Made by a program: the position numbers and the translations under genes | DNA from: Sulfurimonas sp. HSL-1656 | GTDB lineage: Bacteria > Campylobacterota > Campylobacteria > Campylobacterales > Sulfurimonadaceae | NCBI RefSeq assembly: GCF_039645585.1 | Contig: NZ_CP147915.1 | Coordinates: 930,001 to 994,000, forward strand | Length of the DNA: 64,000 bases | Direction: 5' to 3' | Shown here: piece after piece, positions 45,274 to 53,858 of the stretch | Layout: each line of letters opens with the position of its first letter | Numbering within the stretch: the first letter of the stretch is position 1 | Notes under the pieces: generated by a model | The model's input: only the letters and a program-made list of their open reading frames with translations | Told to the model about the DNA's origin: nothing | Databases searched by the model: none

Positions 45274-46343
45274 TCAAGCAGGCTTCTCTCCTTCTCGTCG
45301 GTGCGATGCTCGCTTTTTCGGGCTGCAGCAACAAGGAGTACTACACGCCGGAGCAGACGGTCAACGACTGGCCGGTCTGTAAAACACCGAACAATTCGGC
45401 GGAAGCCATTGTCGGTGAACGGCCGAAAGTCGACGACGTCCCGGCCTGGCCGACCTGTAAGCGCGCCGGCGTCCAGCTGGTTTCCAAAGGGGCGCATGGG
45501 GCCGTGGCGCGCCAGGGCCAGGTCGTCGAAAAAAGCGGTGTCAGCGGCTACAAGGTCCCCGACGGCGAGCGTTTCCTCGGCAGCAGCGGCGGCTGGTTCC
45601 TCTCGACCGGCATCGACGGCAACGTCACGCTGCACAGCGCTGAGGGCAACGAGACGAAACGTCTGGCACTGGAGAAGACCGTGGCCGCTGCCGCCGTGGA
45701 AGGCGACTACCTGGCCGTGCTCTTCTCCAGCAACGACCTGGGGATCTACCGCCTCTCGACCGGCAAGAGCTACTACAAGCTCCCCGGGACGCCCGCGACG
45801 GCGGTCGATGTCCGCATCGCCAACCCCTATTTCCTCGGGAACCTTGTCGTCTTCCCGACGCTCGACGGGCGCCTGGTCGTCGTCAACTACGAGCAGAAGG
45901 AGCTGCTGCGCTCGACGGTGGTCAGCACCGAGACCTATTTTGACAACGTCTTCTATTTTAAAGTCATCGGCGATACGATGGTCGCGGCGACCCCGAACCG
46001 CCTTTTCTGCCTGAGCGACAAAGAGCGGCGCGAAAAGCTCGACCTCCGCGACGTTGTCTTTGACGAATCGGGCATCTGGGCGGCCACGAAAGAGGGCGAT
46101 GTGATCCACCTTACGACGGCACTGCAGCCGGTGGCCAAGCAGAAATTCCCGTTTGCGCACTTCCTGGGAATGATCGTGGGCAAAGAGAAGCTCTACCTCC
46201 TGGAAAAAGAGGGCTACCTGATCGTCATGGACAAGGCGATGACGCAGACGGAGGTCTACAGCATCGCCCTGGACGACGGCATCAGCTTCACGGGCGAGAA
46301 AGCCTTCTACGTCCGCGACAAGATCATCTCCGTCGAGGAGTAG
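45270..46343 (+). CDS. BamB-like beta-propeller lipoprotein
   Basis: 357 residues with a lipoprotein signal peptide (lipobox FSGC, Cys at about 19). The mature protein is all beta with repeated blades (GWFLSTGIDGNVTLHSAEGN, GNLVVFPTLDGRLVVVNY, IWAATKEGDVIHLTT), resembling PQQ-like propellers. In BamB-type proteins this binds BamA in the outer-membrane assembly machine. Sequence is divergent; the neighbouring YfgM-like gene is the main support. Confidence 0.65.
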   Translation: MIKQASLLLVGAMLAFSGCSNKEYYTPEQTVNDWPVCKTPNNSAEAIVGERPKVDDVPAWPTCKRAGVQLVSKGAHGAVARQGQVVEKSGVSGYKVPDGERFLGSSGGWFLSTGIDGNVTLHSAEGNETKRLALEKTVAAAAVEGDYLAVLFSSNDLGIYRLSTGKSYYKLPGTPATAVDVRIANPYFLGNLVVFPTLDGRLVVVNYEQKELLRSTVVSTETYFDNVFYFKVIGDTMVAATPNRLFCLSDKERREKLDLRDVVFDESGIWAATKEGDVIHLTTALQPVAKQKFPFAHFLGMIVGKEKLYLLEKEGYLIVMDKAMTQTEVYSIALDDGISFTGEKAFYVRDKIISVEE

Positions 46344-46350
46344 CATCGGC

Positions 46351-47172
46351 GTGTCCGGTCCGCTCGAAGCCTTTATCGAATACATCACCGTTACAAAGGC
46401 CCTCAGCAAGCGGACGGTCGAGGCTTACCGCTCCGACCTCGAACAGCTCGAGAAGGCGGCGGAACGTCCGCTGCTCTCCCTGGAGACCGCCGATGTTCTG
46501 AAACTGCTCGGCGGGATAGCCAACAAACGTACCCTCAACCGCAAACTCTCCTCGCTCAACGCCTTTTTCGCTTTTTGTCATTCGCGCCGCTTTACGGCGG
46601 AGGCGGAGAAGTTCGCACTGGCGAAGATCCCCAAGCAGCTGCCGAAGTTTCTCAGTTACGATGCGATCGAACAGGGGGTTGCGGCCATCGGTACCGAGAA
46701 GTGGACGGACCTGCGCGACCGGGCGCTGATCCTGTTCCTCTACGCGACGGGGGTGCGCATCAGCGAGGCACTGGCCGTCGAGCCCAGCGATTTCGAAGGG
46801 GAGTGGCTGCGGGTACGCCACGGCAAGGGGGAAAAAGAGCGGCTGGTCCCCGTTGCCGAGGCGGCACGCCGCCTGATCGACCGCTACCTCGAAGCGGTAC
46901 CCTTTGAGCGCAACCAACTCTGGCTGAACCACAGGGGCAAGCCGCTCAGCCGCGTTTCCGCCTACAAGATTACCCAGAAATACCTCGGCGTCTCGCCCCA
47001 CGTCCTGCGCCACTCCTATGCGACGGCATTGATCATCGGCGGGGCGGACCTGCGGGTCGTCCAGGAGCTGCTGGGGCACGCTTCGCTGCTGACGACGCAG
47101 GTCTATACTCATGTCCAGAAACAGAACCTCAAAGAGACCGTCCTGCGTTACCACCCCTACAGCAAATCCTGA
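46351..47172 (+). CDS. Xer-type tyrosine recombinase
   Basis: 273 residues from GTG 46351. The N-terminal SAM-like DNA-binding domain (FIEYITVTKALSKRTVEAYR) precedes the catalytic domain with Arg in TGVRISEAL, Lys in HGKGEKER, HVLRHSYA (His-x-x-Arg), the second His in LLGHASLLTTQ and Tyr in VYTHVQ. Length fits XerC/XerD-like chromosome-dimer resolvases. It lacks the extra helix and length of integron integrases, so it is not the missing IntI of the cassette array. Confidence 0.85.
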   Translation: MSGPLEAFIEYITVTKALSKRTVEAYRSDLEQLEKAAERPLLSLETADVLKLLGGIANKRTLNRKLSSLNAFFAFCHSRRFTAEAEKFALAKIPKQLPKFLSYDAIEQGVAAIGTEKWTDLRDRALILFLYATGVRISEALAVEPSDFEGEWLRVRHGKGEKERLVPVAEAARRLIDRYLEAVPFERNQLWLNHRGKPLSRVSAYKITQKYLGVSPHVLRHSYATALIIGGADLRVVQELLGHASLLTTQVYTHVQKQNLKETVLRYHPYSKS

Positions 47173-47186
47173 CGGTCACGCCCGCA

Positions 47187-47858
47187 CTAGCGGACGGGAA
47201 AATCGAAATAGCGCCCGGGGAAGGGTTCATTCACAAGCGTAAAGTGCCACCACTCCTCTTGAAGCGGCCGGAACCCGGCGCGGGTCATCACGCCGCGCAG
47301 AAGCAACCGGTTTGCACGCTGCTGTGCGTTCACCGCCAGACTACCGGGCCAGGACTCCGGCCCGAAAAAATCGAACCCCGTGCCCATGTCCAGTTCCCTG
47401 CCGCTTTCACGGTCGATCAGGGTCAGGTCGACCGTGCTGCCGCGCGAATGCCCCGAACGGGCCGCGATATACCCCTCTTTGAAGAGCACGCTTTTGGCGA
47501 CGCGCGGATAGTAGCGCGCCTTCATTTTCGTATCACCCAGATCCTTGGCCCAGCGTACGAAGTGGTCGACGGCGCGCTGGGGACGGTAGCAGTCGAACAC
47601 TTTAAGGCCGAGGCCGAAGGGGGCAAGGGCGGCATCGGCATTTGAGAGGGCCGCTGCCGCCGGGCGGGTCAGGTAGCAGCGGGGGGCTTCGTAGCCGTCG
47701 ATCCGCGTGCCGACGAAGTTGTCGGTCGTGAAGTAGCGTGCCTCGACGGCGATTCCGGGGGCGGCACTGTCGATCGCGACGAACGCCTCGGGCATCTCGT
47801 CCGCCCGCAGGGGAAGGGTGAGAAACATCGCCAGGAACAGCCGGGGGAGGGATGCCAT
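47187..47858 (-). CDS. D-alanyl-D-alanine dipeptidase (M15D, VanX/DdpX-like)
   Basis: 223 residues with a signal peptide (1 to about 19), so periplasmic. The zinc site motifs are SGHSRGSTVDLTL near residue 134 and EEWWHF near 202, and DCYRPQRAVDHF is the conserved arginine region. Such enzymes hydrolyse D-Ala-D-Ala; outside resistance clusters they recycle wall peptides. Nothing else of a van cluster is nearby. Confidence 0.85.
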   Translation of the reverse strand: MASLPRLFLAMFLTLPLRADEMPEAFVAIDSAAPGIAVEARYFTTDNFVGTRIDGYEAPRCYLTRPAAAALSNADAALAPFGLGLKVFDCYRPQRAVDHFVRWAKDLGDTKMKARYYPRVAKSVLFKEGYIAARSGHSRGSTVDLTLIDRESGRELDMGTGFDFFGPESWPGSLAVNAQQRANRLLLRGVMTRAGFRPLQEEWWHFTLVNEPFPGRYFDFPVR

Positions 47859-48017
47859 GCGTCAAACCTTTTTCGGCCATTATAACAGCTCTTTTGCATG
47901 CATGAAGCAGCCTCCGTGGTGCCATTATGAATAATTCAAACTAATATCCACGTCCCGCACTGATTAAGAAAGACGGGAATATAATGGATACTTATCACAT
48001 TTTTGTAAGGAATTTCC

Positions 48018-48512
48018 ATGCACTGCTCAGGATTGAAACATGGAGCCGCCTTTGCCGTCTCCATACTGGTATTGGGTGCCTGGCCGCTCGCTGCTGAAGG
48101 GGGAAAAGCCGACATCGAACGCGGACGCTACGTGGCAACGATGATGGGGTGCAATGACTGCCATACCCCCAATTACATCATGGCCGAGGGGAAGGTGCCC
48201 GAAGCCCTCTGGCTGACGGGGAGCCCGTTCGGGTGGCGCGGCCCCTGGGGGACGACCTACGCGACGAATCTCCGCATGCGCCTGGCGGGGATGACGGAGG
48301 ATGAATGGGTGGCCAAAGCGAAACAGCTCAAAGCACGCCCGCCGATGCCGTGGTTCAACCTGAACCAGATGAAAGAGGAGGATATGCGGGCGTTTTACCG
48401 CTATGTCAGGCACCTGGGAGCCGCCGGGGCGGAAGCACCGGCCTACGTGCCGCCGAATGAAGAACCCAATCCGCCTTACGCGACTTTCCCGTCGCCGCCG
48501 CCGGCAAAGTGA
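48018..48512 (+). CDS. Periplasmic c-type cytochrome
   Basis: 164 residues with a signal peptide (about 1-26) and one haem site, CNDCH near residue 45. The following WLTGSPFGWRGPWGTTYATNL resembles cytochrome subunits of membrane dehydrogenases. The C-terminus is rich in Pro. A TATAAT-like -10 lies near 47974 and AGGA upstream. The gene ends 117 bases before a cysteine-free peptide gene and a radical SAM gene on the same strand, which may form one operon. Confidence 0.8.
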   Translation: MHCSGLKHGAAFAVSILVLGAWPLAAEGGKADIERGRYVATMMGCNDCHTPNYIMAEGKVPEALWLTGSPFGWRGPWGTTYATNLRMRLAGMTEDEWVAKAKQLKARPPMPWFNLNQMKEEDMRAFYRYVRHLGAAGAEAPAYVPPNEEPNPPYATFPSPPPAK

Positions 48513-48629
48513 GTGTGGCAGCTAAGCGAACAGAAAATGCATACGAGCGTGCGGAAAAATCCGGGGAAAAGGGGGGCAATGGTCCCGCGGCTCCCCGGTT
48601 CCCAAAATTATCAAAGAAGAGGGTCGTAA

Positions 48630-48820
48630 TGTCTCAGAAAGTGCAAATCACAATCGCGGGTCTTCCGGAGGGTGCCGTCAGCGCCGAAACCATGCAGAAA
48701 AAGATCTTGAAAAACATCGTTGCCGAGATCAAGTCAGCCAACATGGACGGTCTGAACCCCTTTGACCTGGATATTGATGCCGGTCTGGATGTCGCAGTCG
48801 AAATGACACCGGGCGCCTGA
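48630..48820 (+). CDS. Cysteine-free 63-residue peptide, candidate RiPP precursor
   Basis: From ATG 48630, preceded by AAGAGG. The peptide has a helical, lysine-containing N-terminal part (leader-like) and an acidic C-terminal part NPFDLDIDAGLDVAVEM ending PGA. It contains no Cys, Trp, Tyr or His and a single Phe (45). It stands 40 bases before a radical SAM/SPASM-like gene. A longer reading from GTG 48509 overlaps the cytochrome stop but has no ribosome site. Its role as substrate is inferred from position only. Confidence 0.55.
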
Positions 48821-48860
48821 AAACGTTTGCTGCAGCCTCCCGCGGGAGGCTAAAGACGCC

Positions 48861-49949
48861 ATGATCGCCACGCTTGTACTGAAACTGACCGAAACGTGCA
48901 ACCTCGACTGCACCTACTGCTACATGTTCAACTCCGAAGACAAGACCTATACGCGTGTCCCGAAGTATCTGCCGCTCGAGACAGGTCTGCAGGTCCTTGA
49001 CCATATCGGCGCCTACCTGTGGCGTCACCCCGGACACCGGATCCGCCTGGTACTGCACGGCGGCGAGCCCTCCCTGTGGCCCGAATCGTCCATGACGCCT
49101 TTCCTTGAAGCCGTCGCCGCGCTGCGCAATGAGACGCAGCGGCTCAGCCTCGGGTTCCAGACCAATCTGTACGACTACGATGCGGGGCTGCTCTCACGCG
49201 TCGCGGCGGCGGGCGGTTCCATCGGGGTGAGTCTCGACGGGCCGGGGCGCTACAACGACCGGCGGCGGGTGACGAAGGGCGGCAGCGGGAGCTATGCCCG
49301 GGTTGCGGAAAACCTGCGCCGCCTCGAAGCCGACGGATTGCTGGACGCTTTCGGCGGGGTGCTCAGTGTCGCGGACCCGGAGATCCCGCCCGAAACCTAC
49401 CTGGAGTGGGTCAGGACACTGCCGAAAAAACGGGTCAGCGTCCTCTGGCCTATCCACTACAACCACGACGCGCCGCCGCAGCACGACTACGGGGCGTGGT
49501 ACGCCGAACTTTTCCGGCGCTGGAGCGAGGCGGACGACCCGTCGATCGATATCCGGATCTTCCGGGACGCCATCAAACGGATGCTGGGCTCGGCACACCA
49601 CGGCGACGGCGTCGGCGGCGACCGTCTCAACAGCATCGTCGTCAATACCGACGGGCAGTATGAACGCCATGACTACCTGCGCTATTTTGCCGACGGGGCG
49701 GTGCGGACGGCGTATAACGTCCGGGAACACGGCCTGGAAACGGCAGAAAACGATGCGGTCATCCGCCGCTGCGCCGACCTGCGCGATGCGCTGCCGGAGG
49801 AGTGCAGGATCTGTGAGCACTCCGAGGTGTGCGGCGGCGGCTTTGTCGCCAACAGGCTCGGCGGTGCGGGGGTCGATTTTTCGCGCAAATCGGTGATGTG
49901 CGGCGACCATCGGCGTTTTTTCGACGCGGTACGCTCCTATCTCGGGTGA
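48861..49949 (+). CDS. Radical SAM enzyme with SPASM-like C-terminus
   Basis: 362 residues. The [4Fe-4S]/SAM site is CNLDCTYCYMF (Cys13, 17, 20), followed by VLHGGEPSLWP near 62 and GVSLDGPGRYNDRRR. The C-terminal part has clustered cysteines (CADL, CRICEHSEVCGGG, VMCGDHRRF, about 300-350) for auxiliary clusters. This pattern resembles peptide-modifying maturases of the FxsB/GrrM/HxsB kind, some of which form three-residue cyclophanes. A candidate substrate peptide is encoded directly upstream. Confidence 0.8.
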   Translation: MIATLVLKLTETCNLDCTYCYMFNSEDKTYTRVPKYLPLETGLQVLDHIGAYLWRHPGHRIRLVLHGGEPSLWPESSMTPFLEAVAALRNETQRLSLGFQTNLYDYDAGLLSRVAAAGGSIGVSLDGPGRYNDRRRVTKGGSGSYARVAENLRRLEADGLLDAFGGVLSVADPEIPPETYLEWVRTLPKKRVSVLWPIHYNHDAPPQHDYGAWYAELFRRWSEADDPSIDIRIFRDAIKRMLGSAHHGDGVGGDRLNSIVVNTDGQYERHDYLRYFADGAVRTAYNVREHGLETAENDAVIRRCADLRDALPEECRICEHSEVCGGGFVANRLGGAGVDFSRKSVMCGDHRRFFDAVRSYLG

Positions 49950-49988
49950 AGTCCGTCGGCAGCAGAGGGATACACCACGTTTCTACAG

Positions 49989-49994
49989 TATAAT
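49989..49994 (+). promoter_or_regulatory. -10 box of the PEBP gene
   Basis: TATAAT lies 35 bases before the PEBP start codon; AAAGGAG is the ribosome site. This separates the PEBP/DUF2238/GGDEF unit from the radical SAM operon. Confidence 0.55.
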
Positions 49995-50028
49995 GGATGA
50001 CGTCTGAACTACTGTCAAAGGAGTCATC

Positions 50029-50562
50029 ATGAAAGTATTGACGGGTCTATTGCTGTTGGCCGCGACATGGCTGTATGCGGGGAATTTCACGCTCAAAAGC
50101 AGTGATCTGCAGGGGCAGCTGACCATGAAAGAGGTCTTTAACGGATTCGGGTGCAGCGGACAGAACGTTTCACCGTCCCTGAACTGGGAAGGTGCCCCCG
50201 ATGGCACGAAGAGTTTCGCCGTGACCGTTTACGACCCGGACGCGCCGACGGGCAGCGGCTGGTGGCACTGGGTCGTTTTCAACCTTCCCGCTGCCGTCAC
50301 CTCCCTGCCTTCCGGGGCCGGGAACGACGCCAAGGGGCTGCCGAAAGGTGCCGTGCAGAGCATGACGAGCTTCGGGCAGGCCGGCTTCGGCGGCGCCTGC
50401 CCGCCGGTCGGCGACCGGCCGCACCGCTACGTTTTCACGGTCTATGCCCTCGACGTCGCCGCACTCGACCTTGACGCTTCGGCGATGCCGGCGCTGGTCG
50501 GTTATATGCTCAATGCCCATGCGATCGCCAAGGCATCGCTGATGGCTTACTACGGCCGTTAG
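50029..50562 (+). CDS. PEBP family (YbhB/YbcL-like) exported protein
   Basis: 177 residues with a signal peptide (about 1-17). Ligand-pocket motifs of phosphatidylethanolamine-binding proteins are present: YDPDAPTGSGWWHWVVFNLP near residue 68, GGACPPVGDRPHRYVF near 122. The bacterial family binds small anionic ligands; function is not settled. It has its own promoter and is followed two bases later by a DUF2238 gene. Confidence 0.85.
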   Translation: MKVLTGLLLLAATWLYAGNFTLKSSDLQGQLTMKEVFNGFGCSGQNVSPSLNWEGAPDGTKSFAVTVYDPDAPTGSGWWHWVVFNLPAAVTSLPSGAGNDAKGLPKGAVQSMTSFGQAGFGGACPPVGDRPHRYVFTVYALDVAALDLDASAMPALVGYMLNAHAIAKASLMAYYGR

Positions 50563-50563
50563 T

Positions 50564-51184
50564 ATGGGGCGCCGTGCGGGGGCGGTATGGATCGCGGTGT
50601 TTGCCGCTGTCCTGCTCTGGTCCGGGATCGCACCGAAAGACCGCCTGACCTGGGTACTGGAAGTGGCTCCGGCGCTCATCGGTTTCTTCGTACTGGCGGC
50701 AACCTACCGCCGTTTCCCTTTGACGCCGCTGCTTTACTGGCTGATCCTCGTCCACTGTATCATCCTCATGGTCGGCGGCCACTACACCTATGCGGAAGTC
50801 CCGTATTTCGACGGGTTCTTGCAGAGCGCGCGCAACAACTACGACAAGCTCGGCCATTTCGCGCAGGGGTTCGTTCCGGCGCTGATCGCACGGGAAGTGA
50901 TCGTCCGCCGGGAGGTGATCCGGGGCGAGAGGTGGCAATTTTTCTTCATTATCGCTTTCTGCCTCGGACTGAGCGCATTTTATGAACTCATCGAGTGGTG
51001 GGTCGCGCTGCTCAGCGATGAGGCTGCCGATGCCTTCCTGGGGACGCAGGGCTATATCTGGGATACGCAATCGGATATGGGGTATGCCCTTTTCGGGGCG
51101 CTCTCTGCTCTGCTGTTCCTGCGCCGTTGGCACGACCGTCAGCTGCAGCAATACATTTTCGGCAGAGGGGTGATAGGTGGTTGA
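50564..51184 (+). CDS. DUF2238 family integral membrane protein (second copy)
   Basis: 206 residues with about six membrane helices, conserved HYTYAEVPY near residue 72, NNYDKLGHFAQGF, ELIEWW and GTQGYIWDTQSDM. It is a shorter relative of the protein at 21396-22142. The start immediately follows the PEBP stop, and the end overlaps the diguanylate cyclase by 8 bases, so all three genes are probably one unit. Confidence 0.8.
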   Translation: MGRRAGAVWIAVFAAVLLWSGIAPKDRLTWVLEVAPALIGFFVLAATYRRFPLTPLLYWLILVHCIILMVGGHYTYAEVPYFDGFLQSARNNYDKLGHFAQGFVPALIAREVIVRREVIRGERWQFFFIIAFCLGLSAFYELIEWWVALLSDEAADAFLGTQGYIWDTQSDMGYALFGALSALLFLRRWHDRQLQQYIFGRGVIGG

Positions 51185-52112
51185 CAAGGCGCAGCTTCAT
51201 ACGCAGGTTTTCCACTCCCTCAACGAGCAGATCGCCGTGATCGACAGCCGCGGGACGATCCTGGAGGTCAATGCCGCCTGGGAGCGCTTCGGGAAGCAAA
51301 ACGGTCTATCTGATACCTTCGCCTCCGTCGGGTGCAGCTACCTCTCTGTGCTGGAGACCTCGATCCTATCCGGCGATACCCTGGCCATCGAGGCTTCCGC
51401 GGGGATCATGGATGTCGTCATGGGGCGGCGGGAGGAGTTCCGGTACGAATACCCCTGCCACAGTCCGGAGCAGAAGCGCTGGTTCATGATGCATGTCTCC
51501 CCGCTGTACGGAAGTGAAACGACGATGTTCGTGATCGCGCATTACGATATTACGCAGCGCTACCTGGCCGAGGAGCATGCCGCATTTCTTTCGCAGCACG
51601 ATCCGCTGACGGGGCTGGCAAACCGGCGGCGTTTCAGCGAATTTGTCCAGGAGGCGATCCGGCGGGACGCGCGCAGCGGGCAGTCGGTAACGCTGCTGGA
51701 GCTGGATCTGGACAATTTCAAATCCTTCAACGATGCGCTGGGGCACCCCGCCGGTGACGACTGCCTGGTGCAGGTTGCCGCGGTGCTTAAAGAACACACC
51801 CGCCGACCGGATGACCTGGCGGTGCGCCTGGGCGGGGACGAGTTTGCCATTGTTCTGGGCGGGGACAATACCGACGCCCACCAAGAGATCGCCGAGACGA
51901 TCCGCAGCGAGATCGAGGCGCTGGAGCTGCTGTTTGACAACGGCAGCAGAAGTGTCACGGCGAGCATCGGGGGCGTTGCATCGCATCCGGCGCCGGGCGA
52001 GCGGGTCGAAACCCTGCTGGCAGCGGCCGACCGGATGCTCTACCGGGCCAAAACTCAGGGGCGGAACCGGGTCGTCTTCGAACGGCTGCCGCAATGGCAT
52101 GCCGACAGCTGA
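51177..52112 (+). CDS. Diguanylate cyclase with PAS domain
   Basis: 311 residues from GTG 51177. An N-terminal PAS sensor (LNEQIAVIDSRGTILEVN, about 10-125) is followed by a GGDEF domain (SQHDPLTGLANRRRF near 140; LGGDEFAIVLGG near 220). The intact GGDEF signature predicts synthesis of c-di-GMP from GTP. It has no membrane helices. An RxxD inhibitory site is not clear. It may supply the ligand of the riboswitch at 393-477. Confidence 0.9.
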   Translation: MVDKAQLHTQVFHSLNEQIAVIDSRGTILEVNAAWERFGKQNGLSDTFASVGCSYLSVLETSILSGDTLAIEASAGIMDVVMGRREEFRYEYPCHSPEQKRWFMMHVSPLYGSETTMFVIAHYDITQRYLAEEHAAFLSQHDPLTGLANRRRFSEFVQEAIRRDARSGQSVTLLELDLDNFKSFNDALGHPAGDDCLVQVAAVLKEHTRRPDDLAVRLGGDEFAIVLGGDNTDAHQEIAETIRSEIEALELLFDNGSRSVTASIGGVASHPAPGERVETLLAAADRMLYRAKTQGRNRVVFERLPQWHADS

Positions 52113-52137
52113 TACGATTTTGCAACGCTTCATGCGC

Positions 52138-52143
52138 TATAAT
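52138..52143 (+). promoter_or_regulatory. -10 box that decides the next start codon
   Basis: TATAAT here would start transcription near 52150, so an ATG at 52150 would be leaderless. The next in-frame ATG at 52183 has a normal leader and is preferred. Confidence 0.5.
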
Positions 52144-52182
52144 GGCGCTATGAAAATGCTCCATTTCGAAGAGACACGCACC

Positions 52183-52506
52183 ATGTTCAAACCCATTATC
52201 GACCGCCTTAACGCCAAAGGACTCATCTATAAAAAACTGGATGAAGTACCGCCCAAAGCGCTGGGGATACGCAACCAGATCCGTCTCTTCAACGCCACGG
52301 ACCGCCAGGGGTATTACACCGCGATCTTCGTCGTCGCCCAGAAGAGCCGGGTCGTAATGAAAGATGTCGAGAAGTTCGAAATCATCCTGCGCAAGCTGGA
52401 ACTCTACGTCGACCATGCCTTCAAACAGCGGGTCCTGATGCTCGACGCACCGCTCTGCTCCAAAGCCGAAGCCGCCTTCAAGCAGCAGGGGTGGAAGCTT
52501 ATTTAA
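52183..52506 (+). CDS. Small conserved-looking protein of unknown function
   Basis: 107 residues starting MFKPIIDRLNAKGLIYKKLD. It is a compact alpha/beta protein with one cysteine (DAPLCSKAEAAF). No family recognised. The start is chosen from the promoter position. A 37-bp palindromic repeat follows five bases after its stop, as behind the HIT gene. Confidence 0.6.
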   Translation: MFKPIIDRLNAKGLIYKKLDEVPPKALGIRNQIRLFNATDRQGYYTAIFVVAQKSRVVMKDVEKFEIILRKLELYVDHAFKQRVLMLDAPLCSKAEAAFKQQGWKLI

Positions 52507-52511
52507 TGATA

Positions 52512-52548
52512 CGCTGCAGGAGCGAAGCCCCTGCAACTACGTTGACAC
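52512..52548 (+). repeat. 37-bp palindromic repeat, copy B
   Basis: CGC, then a hairpin GCAGGAGC/GCCCCTGC, then ACTACGTTGACAC, starting five bases after a stop codon. It matches the element at 9601-9637 (minus strand) at 32 of 37 positions and has the same orientation relative to the gene it follows. Confidence 0.6.
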
Positions 52549-52623
52549 TCCGTCCGCTTCGGCAGCGGGCCCTTGCGCCATTGGCGCTTTATTCGCTCCA
52601 TTGAGTTAAGGTGGAATCTAACA

Positions 52624-53247
52624 ATGCTTTTATGTGATATCGGCAACACCTCTTTCCATTTTTACGACGAAGAAAACGGGCGTGACTATAGAGAACCCGC
52701 CGCCACGTTTGACCCCGCCGAAGTGACCGTTCCCGTCTATTACATCAACGTCAACGCCGCGCTGCAGCCCCGCCTTGACGGGCTGGAAAACTGGACCGAC
52801 CTGCGCACCTCGATTGCGTGGGAAGATTACTATGCGACGATGGGCATCGACCGCGTCGCGGCCTGCGAAGCGGTGGAAGAGGGGGTCATCGTCGACACGG
52901 GCAGCGCCATCACGGTGGACGTCGTACGCGGCGGTCGTTTCGAGGGGGGATTCATCTACCCGGGCGTTTCGGCGCTTTCAGAGACCTACCGCCGCATCTC
53001 GCCGCGGCTGGACAGCTCATTCAATTTTGATATGCAATTGGATAAAATGCCGAAAAATACGAAAGATGCGATCAGTTACGGCGCACTGGGACTGCTGGCC
53101 CGCGAAGTGCGTACATACGGCCTGCCGGTCTACCTCACCGGCGGGGACGCATTGAAGCTCATGCCGCTGTTCGGCGCGCCGAACCATGAACCGCTGCTGC
53201 TGTTTTCGGGCATGAAAAAGATCATACAAAAGGCTGGACTATGTTGA
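52624..53247 (+). CDS. coaX: Type III pantothenate kinase
   Basis: CoaX phosphorylates pantothenate in coenzyme A synthesis. The 207 residues start MLLCDIGNTSFHFYD (phosphate-binding DIGNT) and contain VDTGSAITVDVVRGGRFEGGF near residue 95, the catalytic Asp and metal region. It is shorter than the ~255 residues of many CoaX proteins. ATG 52624 is preferred because DIGN starts the family. The end overlaps hisG by 7 bases. Confidence 0.85.
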   Translation: MLLCDIGNTSFHFYDEENGRDYREPAATFDPAEVTVPVYYINVNAALQPRLDGLENWTDLRTSIAWEDYYATMGIDRVAACEAVEEGVIVDTGSAITVDVVRGGRFEGGFIYPGVSALSETYRRISPRLDSSFNFDMQLDKMPKNTKDAISYGALGLLAREVRTYGLPVYLTGGDALKLMPLFGAPNHEPLLLFSGMKKIIQKAGLC

Positions 53248-53858
53248 CCGTCGCGCTGCCCAAGGGCAGAATCGCCAAAGAGACCCTCGAGATTTTCGAG
53301 ACGATTTTCGGAGAGAAGTTCGCCTTCGACGACCGCAAGCTGATCCTCGACACACCGAATTTCCGTTTCCTGCTGGTACGCAACCAGGATGTGGCGACAT
53401 ACGTCTACCACCAGGCCGCCGATATCGGCGTCGTAGGGCTGGACACGCTTGAAGAGCAGGGCCTCGATGTCATCCGCCTGCTGGACCTCGGACGCGGCTA
53501 CTGCCGGGTCGCCATCGGGATGAAACAGGGCGAAAAACTCGACCTCACCAAGCCCGAGATCAAGGTCGCGACGAAGATGGTCAATATCACCAAGCGCTAC
53601 TTTGCCGAACGCGCCGTTGCCGCCGATGTGATCAAGCTCTACGGCTCCATCGAATTGGCCCCGCTGGTCGGACTGGCGGATATGATCGTCGATATCGTCG
53701 AAACGGGAACGACGATGAAGCAGAACGGCCTGGAGGTCGTCGAGGAGATCATGGAATCGACGACGCACCTGATCGCGAACAAGAACAGCTACTTCGAGAA
53801 AAAAGCGGAGATCCTCGACATCTACGAGAAGATCAACAAGGTGATCAGTGAGTCTTGA
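53241..53858 (+). CDS. hisG: ATP phosphoribosyltransferase, short form
   Basis: HisG begins histidine synthesis by joining ATP and PRPP. The 205 residues have the N-terminal VALPKGRIAKE, ADIGVVGLDTL and the PRPP loop VDIVETGTTMKQNGL. The C-terminal regulatory domain of long HisG is absent, so this HisG(S) form is expected to need a HisZ partner, which is not in the window. Confidence 0.9.
   Translation: MLTVALPKGRIAKETLEIFETIFGEKFAFDDRKLILDTPNFRFLLVRNQDVATYVYHQAADIGVVGLDTLEEQGLDVIRLLDLGRGYCRVAIGMKQGEKLDLTKPEIKVATKMVNITKRYFAERAVAADVIKLYGSIELAPLVGLADMIVDIVETGTTMKQNGLEVVEEIMESTTHLIANKNSYFEKKAEILDIYEKINKVISES

Noticed and set aside
46351-47172. Tyrosine recombinase considered as the missing integron integrase
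   Set aside because: It is 273 residues, of XerC/D size, without the extra region expected in IntI, and lies 10 kb from the cassettes beside yfgM/bamB-like genes.
21396-51184. DUF2238 pair considered as a local tandem duplication
   Set aside because: The copies are 28 kb apart, differ in length by 42 residues and share only short motifs, so they are old paralogues.
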